64,000 bases of DNA from NCBI RefSeq assembly GCF_036324505.1, contig NC_086356.1, positions 14,679,244 through 14,743,243 on the forward strand. Direction: 5' to 3'. This DNA is from Eleginops maclovinus. Taxonomy: Eukaryota; Chordata; Actinopteri; Perciformes; Eleginopidae. The notes beneath the pieces were generated by a model that ran no database searches, was not told where the DNA came from, and worked only from the letters and a program-made list of their open reading frames with translations. The position numbers were made by a program, and so were the translations under genes. Below are positions 53,860 to 64,000 of this stretch, piece by piece (position 1 is the first letter of the stretch; each line of letters starts with the position of its first letter).

Positions 53860-54260
53860 AGGATCGAGGATGTGAGCTCCTGCAGCCGGTCTTACCCTCT
53901 TTGACTTCGGGCAACTCTCTAACCCGGCTCCGCAGAAACCCATGTAAGGGGCGGGGTGAACACGTGGGGCTGGGCTTCTGTGCCCCGCCCTCCCTATGGA
54001 TCAAACAACCTCGGTGAGGATACGGGGATTTCTTCGCCGGCTAACGGCTGAGCTGCGGGTTATGCATGTGTCCTCGCCTGCTGTCATCCCGGTAAACCGG
54101 TTACACAAGTCGGTTAGTCTGCTGTTACGGGAGCCGGCAGAGGAGTCACCACGGCTAATGCACCGAGACTGAAACCACCTCTCAGCGGCTGGTAACAAAT
54201 AACTTTTAACTTCTCATCAAAGATTCTAGCATCGGTGTGAAGTGAGACAGGGAACAACGG
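53860..54260 (+). promoter_or_regulatory. GC-rich patch, candidate prlr promoter/noncoding exon
   Basis: CpG-rich against AT-rich surroundings. GC boxes GGGGCGGGG (53948-53956) and CCCCGCCC (53983-53990) flank an E-box CACGTG (53961-53966). It lies 5.2 kb upstream of the prlr start-codon exon, which needs an upstream noncoding exon. No donor site assigned. Confidence 0.4.
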
Positions 54261-54342
54261 CAGTGGAGATCAGATTCAGATACAGCTGATGGTTATGGGT
54301 CAGGGTTATGTTTTAGTGTTTCGATGTTCCGTCAATTTCACC

Positions 54343-54785
54343 CAGTGGCGTAAAGTAACTAAGTAGATTTACTCAAGTACAATTTTTACAGACTTGTACT
54401 TTACTTTGGTATTTCAATGTTTTGCTATTTTTTACTTCCACTTCACTACAATTCTGAGGTGTATAGTGTACTTTTAGTCCACTACATTAAAGTAATACCT
54501 TTAGTTACTTTGATTTGTATCAATGATTTGAAAGATAATCAACACTTAAACAAGACTTTAGTTACACCTGGAGTAAATTCACAAGTTACCCTGCAGTATT
54601 CGAAATAATCTAAACTGGCTGCATCATTTCCAGTTTTGAAAAACACAATAATGCATCAATAATTATAATCAAAACATATAATATATTATTCCGAAATGGG
54701 CCAATCTGCATGATGAGTACTTAATACATAATTTTTACTTTTGAAAAACATTTTAAATGCAGGACTTTGAATACTAGTCAGTCAT
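54343..54785. mobile_element. Common fish TIR MITE, degraded
   Basis: Begins CAGTGGCGTAAAGTAACTAA, then ATTTACTCAAGTAC and TACTTCCACTTCACTACA, the recognisable teleost repeat built of ACTTTTACTCAAGTA units. Its distal half reads ACATTTTAAATGCAGGACTT. Right edge approximate. Confidence 0.65.
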
Positions 54786-55120
54786 TAGTCAAAAGGTCCT
54801 CCATAAAATGTTAAACATTAACTAAAATAGGGATTAAAAGTACAATTCGTTCTCGGATGTTAATCCTTGAGAATGTTTTCAGATCATGTGAGTCATTGAA
54901 GTGATTTTATCCATAGCAAAGCACAATCTAAAAGGATCATACTTAATCTGTATTACTGACAACTCATATCGGGTACATTCTTATACATATTATTTTTAAT
55001 AGCACATTAAAACAATTTAACTCTAAATCAGTTACCGCATACTTTCATGGCGCTCTGGATGAGCTGGTTGAGAGCACTCTGATCAGCAGGTTATTTCCTC
55101 CAGCTAGGAGGAGGAGGAGG

Positions 55121-55186
<66 letters not shown>

Positions 55187-58100
55187 TTGTGGCAGCCGTT
55201 TAATGGGATTTCTAGGATCATGATCTTCTGGTCATGAAAAGCTGAAGGGGGCCGACGGCCAGTACAGCACCAGGTTCAATACTGGATTAGAACTGTAGGT
55301 GCCTGCAGCTTACTTTCTTTTTCCATGGTTAGTCCTGCTCCGGGGCTTTAGTGTCATAGCATAATGCTAGCTTTAATTTTAAGGTCACAATGCCTGAATG
55401 AATAATAAAATCCATCTAGTATACTTTTTGATCAGTACATTTATTGTGCCTTTCAATCAAAATGCTTGCTCGTCTATTCCAATGATTTATTCATGTTTAA
55501 AATGGTACATTTTTCAGTTTTAGTTTGGTAATTGGCAAAATAAGTGGTTACTCATGATAATAACTTCTCTTCACATCTTTATGAGTACTGCTCTTTATTA
55601 AAGGCAGTTTCTGACTTATGCACTCTCCTTATTCTTTTTTCAACTAGGTGACAAAACAAGTATAATTCGACATCTCAAATGTACAGACACAGCCTTGCTT
55701 TTTCACCTAATTTCTCTAGGATAAACCAGATGGAGTTAAGTAATGAGGTTATTAAGCCCATGGTTGAGTCTATTCCTTGTACCCCATCTCTGTCAAGAGA
55801 AATAACATGTCTTGCTGTAGTGGAACACGATAAATATTGGTATCATAGTTTGTTCCTTTATTATGCTATCCTATGTCTTCCCTTCCAATAAAAGTAGTTC
55901 ATTGTTGCTGCAGATAGCGTAGGCTGTATTGTCTGCTGTCCTTGAAGCCTTTTTTTTTTGTTGTTACTCCTGAGTAAGTGCGTCAAATACACAGGAGGGG
56001 TCAGGATAAAGGAAGTACCATTTGCACAGTCTACGCGTTCACAACAACATGGAACAGTGGTGTCGTTACGGGAACCACAATAGGTGACAAAATGTGTGTC
56101 TTTATTATTTTACCTTTACAGTGGGAGCGGTTAATTCCTGTATGCAGCAGACACACGCAAATGGTTGTTTGTGTGTAAGTAAGCACAACCATAATGTGCA
56201 CTGCCTATGCATGTGTGTGCAGGATCACATTATGTGACTTTAAGCTAAGTGTCTGTATATTTTGAACCCTGCTTGTACAGTGAAGTCCAATGTCTTAGAG
56301 GGGAAATTGTATTTTACAGAACAAAAAAAGGACATGGATGGATTTTAAACTGGGATCTTGTAGTATGCATGATCTTTATGACTAAGCCGGTCCTGAGGGT
56401 GACAATAGATCAAAAGCTTTGTTCCCTTTATAATTAACTGTTGAAGTGCTACGACTTGTTTTCTGTTTCTCTCCGCCCTTGACTACCCTTATAAAGAAAA
56501 CGTATTCCTAGAAACGGATTGGTTTGGCTATCAAACCGGTTGGTACACTACTGGGAAGTGTTGTGCAGTGCAGGGATAAAGGTCAACGCTTTGTAATGAA
56601 AACAGGTTGAGTGATTGCAAGTTTGAAAAATTACTCCAGTTCATGTTCAAGTAAAGAAAAATGCAGTGTACAGTATCGCTATTTTCTGATGGGATGACTG
56701 ATACAAAAGGAACCATCAGTTCCCTTACAGTAAGCCCTGAAGAAAAGGAGATTTTTCATACAGCTGCCCCTTTAACTTATTTCATGTGACTTTATGTAAA
56801 GAATGGATCAATATAAAACTGAAATACATGACCCTGCAGTAAATCATTGAGGAGGTATTGTGTACTTTGTTTCTCTAAAGTTACAATCTTAATTCTTTTT
56901 GGGCGGCATACATAGCTGTAAGCAGTACATAGGGGTGTGGTGTTGGATATAAATTCCAAGAAACCACAAATTGTGGTTTACCTAAGAATGTCGACACAGA
57001 TACCCAGTTCTTAATATGTAAATGCAAGGGCTTTCATCAGCACCATTGTAATACGTGATTCAGCTATAAATAGTAACTCAACAGACCTATATTTGAATAA
57101 AATCTTCAAATGTTTTACTTTAACCTTCACAAAGAAAGATCTAAGTTCTTAGAAACCAGACTGATACTGCCACGCTCAGCTGTGTGTCGCAGAGCATGAA
57201 TTAATCACCTTTGCAAAGGTGGGTAGTAGTACAACTCTGCCCAGAGGGGATCATCTTGCTTCACTGCTCACATTTTTCAACTCAACATGTCATTTGACAC
57301 GTCCTCTCCTCCCCTTTTGAAACTGAGAAGCAGCTAATTAAGAGAAATAGTAAATCATTGATATTCACAAGTCTGGATTTAGGTCTTAGCCTCTAGTTGA
57401 CATGACTGACTAATTTCAGATTTTTGTTAATGTTTTGGTACACTATTTAATGTAGGGAATCAATAGATGACGCAGGTTCACATCTGAGATTGTTCCATGA
57501 GACATTTAACAAAAGTAGTTATATGATATTTGCTCTTCTATATCATTCTTTAATTGTGTATCTGTGATTTTATCTTGTGATCCCAAAGTTAAGCACAAGT
57601 CTTTCTATGAAGACCATAAACATGGATGGATATACAGTATATAAGCACATGGTAAAAATGGACCAGGATTATCTGTCAGGCAAGAGCTTCTCACAGTTAA
57701 CCAGGGCCTTCCTAGCTTAGCAGCTTATTCTGTTTGGACTACTGTTGACGCAAGAAGTCTAAATGCAGCAGGAAGCTAATCCAATGCCTTAACCTTAATG
57801 CCAATTACCAGTTCCTAAAGGAGTTATTATAAAAAAGTACCATACAGAAGAATTGGTAAAAGTTCCTTGCCGAAAGTCTATAAGATAATAATGAAGGGTG
57901 CAGCCTTACAATGCTACCACAAAAGAATGAAACCTGACCATTATTGCAACCTGTATTTCTGTCAAATTGACTCAGAAACACACGGCAGAGTTTTGTTGAT
58001 AATTTTAGAAATACAATGTGTAGTTCACATTTTATCCCCCTGAAATGTCCCTTCAAGCTTTACTTAGCGTGGAGGTAATGCTTTGGGGGTCTTGTGAAAA

Positions 58101-59423
58101 GTCATTTATTTTAAGGGTGCTACAAAACACCAGTTTTGACCATGAACGTCATATTTAAAAATGAAGTATAGATATCATGTGAATAATACACGTCCTTCAT
58201 AAACTAGTTTTTTAATTATAAATATTTTCTTTTCCATAATAGAGTAAACAAAAAAGGTGCATTTGACTGATAGCATTATTTTATTTTTCCAACCGATCTC
58301 TAGGAATGGTGATAATACCATAGATGCCCTCGGCCATGAAAATCTGATCGCATGAAAGACCTAATCTGACAACCTTTATTTCAACTTAACTATGTTTCAT
58401 TAAATAACATTCTTGACCATTCTGAGCTTCGCAGGGCCAGTACAACACAAATGCCCACACACTCTTTATGTATGCATTCATCTATCCCAGCTCTCAATGA
58501 CGATTACTCATGGTTGCTTTTGCAGAGGGGAAAAGCTCCTGTATCTGTGACCAGATGGTAGTAATATGTAATGTTGATTAAGGGAGCGATCGGTGTCATT
58601 GGCTATTCTGAGGGCTAGTGATGTGATGGCTCTGAGGTTTATATCGTAACTGACTGGATGTGGGAAGGCAGATAATTTTGGAGTCATAATGTGTGAATTG
58701 TACCTTGCGTGTTTAGCTGTCTCCTGGCTTTGATGGACTAGACCAAGTCAAGTAGCCTCTCAATTTAATATGTAAGTTCATCAAGGGACAGCATCACATT
58801 CTCATCAGTAATCAGAAGGAAGGGAGAGAGCATGTGAGGGATGAATGCTTTCTAACATCGTATGCAACATCAGCTCTCCTATCTGTTTACCCTCTGTATC
58901 ATCTCCCTCCCTGCTTGCCCGCCCTATTGGTGCATTGGGAATTCTCCACACATGTCTAGGGAATTGCAAACGGGAGTCGGGGAAAACCAGCCTCCCGCTG
59001 TGTTTGTTTCGGTCGTTGAGGCAAAAGCCTGAAGTCAGGTTACGCAATCGGTCACGCTGCATGTGCCAGCTGGTCCTGGTAGACAGAAACAGAGATGATG
59101 TTTTTTTTAATCCCTAGTACATAGGATATTTGGAGGAGATTTTCTTTCACTTCATCACATTATTTACGGTTCTGTAACCAGATTTTGTGACATTGCAATC
59201 GTTATCATGTCTGTTGAAGACATGTGCAATCAGGATGTGTGATAAATGTCTAACCACAGTGGGCAGTCCTTTGTCTTGCAAGCATGTTGTGACTCAATAC
59301 AAGATGTACAGATCCACTAGTGTGTAAGACGTTGTCAAACATTGTGGGTCACGAGTTTGTCAATAGCAGAGATCAGCAGGTCCCCTTCTCAACCGTCTTT
59401 GTTTTTCTGTTTTCTCTGAACAG
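54786..59423. other. Presumed prlr 5' intron / upstream region
   Basis: No coding exon recognised. Contains a GAG/GAT repeat and otherwise nothing distinctive. Confidence 0.45.
55106..55187. repeat. (GAG)n-(GAT)n trinucleotide repeat
   Basis: About five GAG units run directly into about twenty GAT units. Confidence 0.95.
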
Positions 59424-59511
59424 CCAAGGGGTTGTGGTGCCATGATGAAGAACGTCATGGAAGTCCTCTTTTTGTTGATGCTGCTTTTTACAGTGCACGC
59501 AAAGGAAAAAA
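59424..59511 (+). CDS. prlr: prlr exon with start codon and signal peptide
   Basis: Acceptor ttctctgaacag, then an 18-nt 5'UTR piece and ATGATG at 59442. It encodes the signal peptide and KEK, donor A|gtaagt. An acceptor before the ATG implies at least one upstream noncoding exon. Confidence 0.9.
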
Positions 59512-62295
59512 GTAAGTGTTTGGATGTAATCAGACTTGAAACATAGCTTAGTATCTTATAAGCAAGCAGCCAGAGCAGAACATTTAGGAGGTCATATGCA
59601 CAACTACTGTTTATCTGTGGATTTGTTTAGTATATCACATCATTCCCATCTATCTAATCTAGTATTTACTTTCGTTTTCCTGTCTGTCTTTAGGCTACAA
59701 CCCACCAGAGAAGCCCGCACTGACTAGATGTCGTTCTCCTGAAAAAGAGACGTTTACATGCTGGTGGGAGCCAGGCTCTGATGGGGGTCTGCCAACTACC
59801 TACGCCCTGTATTATCGCAAAGAAAAGTGAGTGGCTTCAGGTTTCACGCAGTCATTTTGTTACATTCCGATTGGTGGAGCAGGATGAGCCAGATGGCTTG
59901 TTCATCATAGAGGTCTAATGTAGGGGCAAACAAGGACAAGCTGGTTTGATTTAAGTATAAAGGGCTTTGAGCGTAAAGCAAATATGAGGACATCACATTA
60001 CTATGAAACTAAAGATAAGCTTAACGTCAGTATAGAAATTAGTGGTGGATTGAGCATTGACATGATCACCCAGGTGAAAGAGGATAAAGATTGCAGAAAA
60101 TAATATAGTAGCTGTTTGTGATGGTGTTCAACCTTGTACAAGCAATAATTAGCCATCTTCTTGTAGTAAAAGAGACTGAGGGCAGGCCAATGAAGGAGGA
60201 GGTTTGGAAACAAAAAGAAAAATGTCTGGTTGGAAAATGTTAGAGGCATAAAATATACTTGTGTAAAATATTCTTTATATGAGATACTATATATTATATG
60301 CATTTAAAGAGTAGTTAAACATTTTTGGGAATTTGCCAGTAAAATGACAATATCAGTGCCACTCATGTCTTAGTGCTCAATATACAGCAGCAGTCTGTTA
60401 GATTAGCATACTTGTCAGACAAGATACCTTTATCTTAATTAAAGTGCTGTTTATCATGATACGTTATACATTAAGTCAAAGTAACAGTATGCCTTGGAGC
60501 CGTTTTATCCCAAACTTTTTTGGGATAATTGCCTACCCCTGCCACCGACCTGGAGAAGTTGAGGTTGTAGACCAAACAGAAAATACATCACTTGTATTGC
60601 GTCACTTTTTATTGAAAAGTGGTTGAGATATAAGGATCTGACTTAAAAGATAAAAATGGATTTTCTTATCTAAGCAATGCAAAAAGTGATCGGTGTGAGT
60701 AAGTAATATCAGCTCATCAAAAGGGAGCCTACAGTGTTCAACAGAATGAAACTACTCAGTACGAAAGGCACCACAAAGTCGACAGAACAAACAGTCAACA
60801 TGCAACTCGATTCTGCTCTTCAATGTCACAAAGAAGACTCAAAGGCATTGATGTTGGTCATGTTAAGAGAAATTATATTTAAAAAAAACTTGGTCAAAAA
60901 TGTCAAGACTTCCTGAAGTTACTAATCAGCTCATTTTCATTTTAGAATCTGCAGATAGGGTTTTGTTTTGTTTTTCTGGCAAGGCTGAGGCTGCTGTTAG
61001 TGGCTCAGAACATTTTTCTTCTAGTTTTATCTTTCTATTTATCTTGCAATCACCCTCTCTTAGTGTCTCATCTTGTCCTGAACATACTCATGCAAACATA
61101 GCATGAAGATTGCATGCTGTTCTTCGGAAATGTAACAGTGCAATATAGTACAAATATCATATTAGTAAATGTAGCATAAAGAATGCATGCTGTTCTTTGG
61201 AAATGTGACCGTGCAGTACGATACACATGCGATGACATGCTGCTCCCCTGCCTCTCTTACAGCTCCGAGACAGTGTACGAGTGTCCCGACTACCACACAG
61301 CTGGAGAGAACTCCTGCTTCTTCAACAAGAACGACACGTCCATCTGGGTCAACTACAACATCAGCGTGGTGGCTGCCAACGCTCTGGGAAGGGCCTTCTC
61401 CGATCCAGTGGACATAGATGTGGTTTATATTGGTGAGGATATACGTTCTGTTTGCTATTGTGATGTTCGTTCTAGACACATTGTGCCCATAGGAATAATA
61501 AAGTGTATTCTAACACACGCAGCTGCTTAGTGGAACACCGGGGACAAGGCGATCTGAGCACTCACCCGCCATTCAGTCTCAAGCACTGAAGGTCATTATC
61601 TTTACAGTAAATGGTTGACATTTACAGTCGAAACCTAGAGTATTTGAGTAACATTAAAGGAGAAACAATATAAACGGACGAAAGAGCCCCACTGTAGCAC
61701 TGACATGTTACCACAAACACGTTTTCTATTTTTACTACCTCGAGTGATGTTTTTTGAAGTCTACGACGGCCTGCTGTTTTAGGAAATTACTTAGCCCTTT
61801 TTTTTTTATTAAATATGTATATATTTGTGAGCTAAAAGTAGAAACAAATGGGCTTTTAGGTTGGAAGCCCCAGACAAGTTGGGTTGAGCACTGAGAGATT
61901 AGCTAACAAACACACTGCTGGTTTTTCTCTCCTCTTGGGAATGAACATTTCGAATAATTTCAACCTTTTCATTTCATCTGATTAAATATAAATACTGGGA
62001 AGCTGTACTATGAATATATTATATTAATATTGAATGAACAAAGGCAAGGGTTAGACAAGTCCCATTGTGTCATGTTGCTAAATACAAACGCATGTTGTCT
62101 TGTTCATAAAATAATAAAAAAGCTTAATGTAACCCTTGTTGCCCTTGAGGCTGCTTATCTCAAAGTGCACCTCTAACTCTCGTCTCTAATAGCTGCACTG
62201 ATATGATTCTGTTATCTGCCTTTGTCTTAACTTACAATAACTAACCGTGTGTTGCCAATGAACATAACTTAAAGCCTAAATATTAACATTTATCT

Positions 62296-62382
<87 letters not shown>

Positions 62383-64000
62383 CTACTTGGGTTTGATATG
62401 ATATAGGATTTTCTCTCAAATTATTTGAAACCGTCACAACAAATAGGTATACATGTTACAAATGTCTTTTTTGTGAATATCCTCATGAGTAACTCAAAAA
62501 AAGAGTCTTAAAAGAGAGCCTTATTTAAAAAAATACTGGAATTATTATGTAAAAAAAAGAATAGACTCACACAATCACACAAAAATCCTCTTAGTCCCCA
62601 CTTTTCAATGCAACATTAAATAAGAAAAAAAGCTCATGAACATCATATAGTCATAATAAGATTACTACATTTTATAGTAGTTTTAAAGATTGTATTGTTA
62701 GGTTTAAAGGATAAGGAAATAATATGAAGACTATTAAAACCCTTGGATAATATTACGTGTGCTCAGCTTCTGAATGGCTTACAAACTGCTGAAAGAAGCT
62801 TATTATTTCCATGAAACACCAGTAGTAATGACGCAATGGAAAGCAGTTAAGTTTAAGTTATTTAGCGGTACCAAGTATTTACCAACACGGAAGTCATTGT
62901 CCCTCTTAGCCGTATTATTGGCATCTCTTCAATTTCACTTGGACATGAGCCAGAGTATTTGCACACAGCACAAGACACCTCTCATACTGTTTCCTAAATG
63001 CTCAGGATAATAAGAAACTAGGCAACACACTTACATTATGATAAAAGTGCAAGGTATTAGATTTCCATGATTTGCAACTTAGTTTAGCATATTTTAAAGA
63101 TGATCAAGAACATTGTTTTGGTAGTTATGACATGAAACACTCCCATCCTCCCATGCCTGCTTAGGGAAATTATTCAATCTATTTTATCCTCCTCCTTTAA
63201 CTCTCTAACGAAGAAAACACATCCTCTCTTATTCACGTTTCCTCTCTTCCTCTCCAGTCAAGCCTAATCCTCCAGAGAAGCTGAAAGTGGCTGTAATGGA
63301 GGATAAGGGCTGGCCCTTCCTCCGGGTGTCATGGGAACCACCACATAAAGCTGACACCCGCTCCGGTTGGATCACCCTTATCTACGAGCTCCGCGTCAGG
63401 CTGGAGGAGGAGGATGACTGGGAGGTGCGTAACCTGTTACTCATTACAGGGAGTGAACCAATGGTTAAAATGTTCTTGTAATCAAGCTAATGAACTAGTC
63501 CTGAGGATTATGCAAGTCCATTGTCCAGCCAAATAATTCCTTTTTTGCTTTTATTTTTCTTCCTTTCCAACAATCAAACAGTTAAAACAACAATGTTTTT
63601 TACATCCTCTCTTGCCCTGATATAAAAAACTATTAAGTTTCCTGTGCCCAAACCCTTCTTCATCTGTCTGCAAACAAAGCCCAAATCACCCAGGGCCTGA
63701 AGATTCCTTATTAAAAAAAAGCATTTATAACTTCTTAAATTAACTTAAATAACAATACCAAATAACGATCAACTTACTACAACACTGCAAGAAAATAAAC
63801 TATTGAATACTACCAAACGATGAAAAGCTGAAACACAAATTGAACGCCAGACTGGACTGTGCATATCTGCTCACAGTGTGGTTATTGTGTGTGTTGTATT
63901 TCCAGATGCACCTTGCAGGCCAGCAGAAGATGTTTAACATTTTCAGCCTGCGCTCAGGTGGGAAATATCTCGTTGAGGTGCGCTGTAAACCCGATCACGG
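59442..64000 (+). CDS. prlr: Prolactin receptor, N-terminal extracellular part (gene continues past the window)
   Basis: Five coding exons give about 211 residues of a class I cytokine receptor. The start has signal peptide [20 protein letters not shown]. Domain 1 has the two Cys pairs [13 protein letters not shown] and YECPDY...NSCFF, and N-glycosylation sequons NDTS and NIS. Domain 2 starts [13 protein letters not shown] and reaches [12 protein letters not shown] at the edge, just before the expected WSx[19 protein letters not shown] and VRCKPDHG are close to human PRLR and identify the gene rather than growth hormone receptor. The receptor binds prolactin and signals through JAK2/STAT5; in fish it acts in ion and water balance. 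The a or b teleost paralogue is not settled. Confidence 0.95.
59694..59826 (+). CDS. prlr: prlr exon, first half of cytokine-receptor domain 1
   Basis: Encodes (S)[43 protein letters not shown] and AA of Asn. First disulfide Cys pair; donor gtgagt. Confidence 0.95.
59827..61262. other. prlr intron between the two domain-1 exons
   Basis: No exon seen. A 73-bp local duplication lies at its 3' end. Confidence 0.6.
61101..61230 (+). repeat. Local 73-bp tandem duplication before a prlr exon
   Basis: GCATGCTGTTCTTCGGAAAT at 61112 is repeated with few changes at 61185 (GCATGCTGTTCTTTGGAAAT). The second copy ends about 35 bp before the exon. Confidence 0.85.
61263..61432 (+). CDS. prlr: prlr exon, second half of domain 1
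   Basis: Encodes (N)[56 protein letters not shown] and G. Acceptor cctctcttacag, donor gtgagg. Confidence 0.95.
61433..63257. other. prlr intron between domain 1 and domain 2 exons
   Basis: AT-rich, with a CA microsatellite; no exon seen. Confidence 0.6.
62299..62380. repeat. (CA)n microsatellite in prlr intron
   Basis: 82 bp of uninterrupted AC. Confidence 0.99.
63258..63424 (+). CDS. prlr: prlr exon, first half of domain 2
   Basis: Encodes (V)[55 protein letters not shown]. Acceptor cctctccag, donor gtgcgt. Confidence 0.95.
63906..64000 (+). CDS. prlr: prlr exon, domain 2, cut by window edge
   Basis: Encodes [20 protein letters not shown] then [20 protein letters not shown] and VRCKPDHG match human PRLR. 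The exon continues past the window. Confidence 0.94.
   Translation, partial: MHLAGQQKMFNIFSLRSGGKYLVEVRCKPDH

Larger units (their letters stand above)
52176..53860. other. Intergenic with microsatellite and Tc1 relic
   Basis: Besides the CA repeat and the relic listed separately, only AT-rich sequence. Confidence 0.5.

Overview
This window is teleost fish genomic DNA, probably from a spiny-rayed (perciform-like) species. The signs are short spliced exons in long AT-rich introns, many (CA)n microsatellites, Tc1-like transposons with fish-type ends, and fish SINE and LINE tails. It holds two protein-coding genes in head-to-head orientation, one microRNA gene and a set of transposons. All exon calls come from reading splice sites and comparing translations with remembered family sequences; no alignment was run.

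Positions 1-6400: the minus-strand miR-122 hairpin (674..748) lies about 5.7 kb downstream of the nedd4l stop codon and in the same orientation. The same order and orientation occur in human (NEDD4L then MIR122). Between them are the presumed nedd4l 3'UTR, a 140-bp CA repeat, a fold-back MITE and a LINE/SINE tail.

Positions 6436-47924 (minus strand): the complete coding region of nedd4l, a HECT-type E3 ubiquitin ligase. Thirty coding exons give about 987 residues: an N-terminal C2 domain, four WW domains and a C-terminal HECT domain. Its catalytic Cys codon is split by the last intron. Intron 5 carries an alternative first exon (34113..35216). It would give a long form of about 1257 residues that replaces the first part of the C2 domain with 368 residues. 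This matches the long isoform known for the paralogue NEDD4, and here the new segment holds two PPxY motifs, the ligand type bound by WW domains. A candidate 36-bp cassette exon lies between them.

Positions 47925-59400: the nedd4l promoter region has three CCAAT boxes exactly 41 bp apart, with a GC box further upstream. It is followed by an apparently intact Tc1-like transposon with an open transposase frame (50526..52175), an older Tc1 relic, and a GC-rich, Sp1/E-box-rich patch near 53.9-54.2 kb that may be a promoter for the next gene.

Positions 59424-64000 (plus strand): the first coding exons of a prolactin receptor (prlr): signal peptide, first cytokine-receptor domain and most of the second. 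The gene runs off the right edge just before the expected WSxWS motif.

The ligase tags membrane proteins for endocytosis, and the receptor carries osmoregulatory prolactin signals in fish. Nothing in the sequence shows that they act together.
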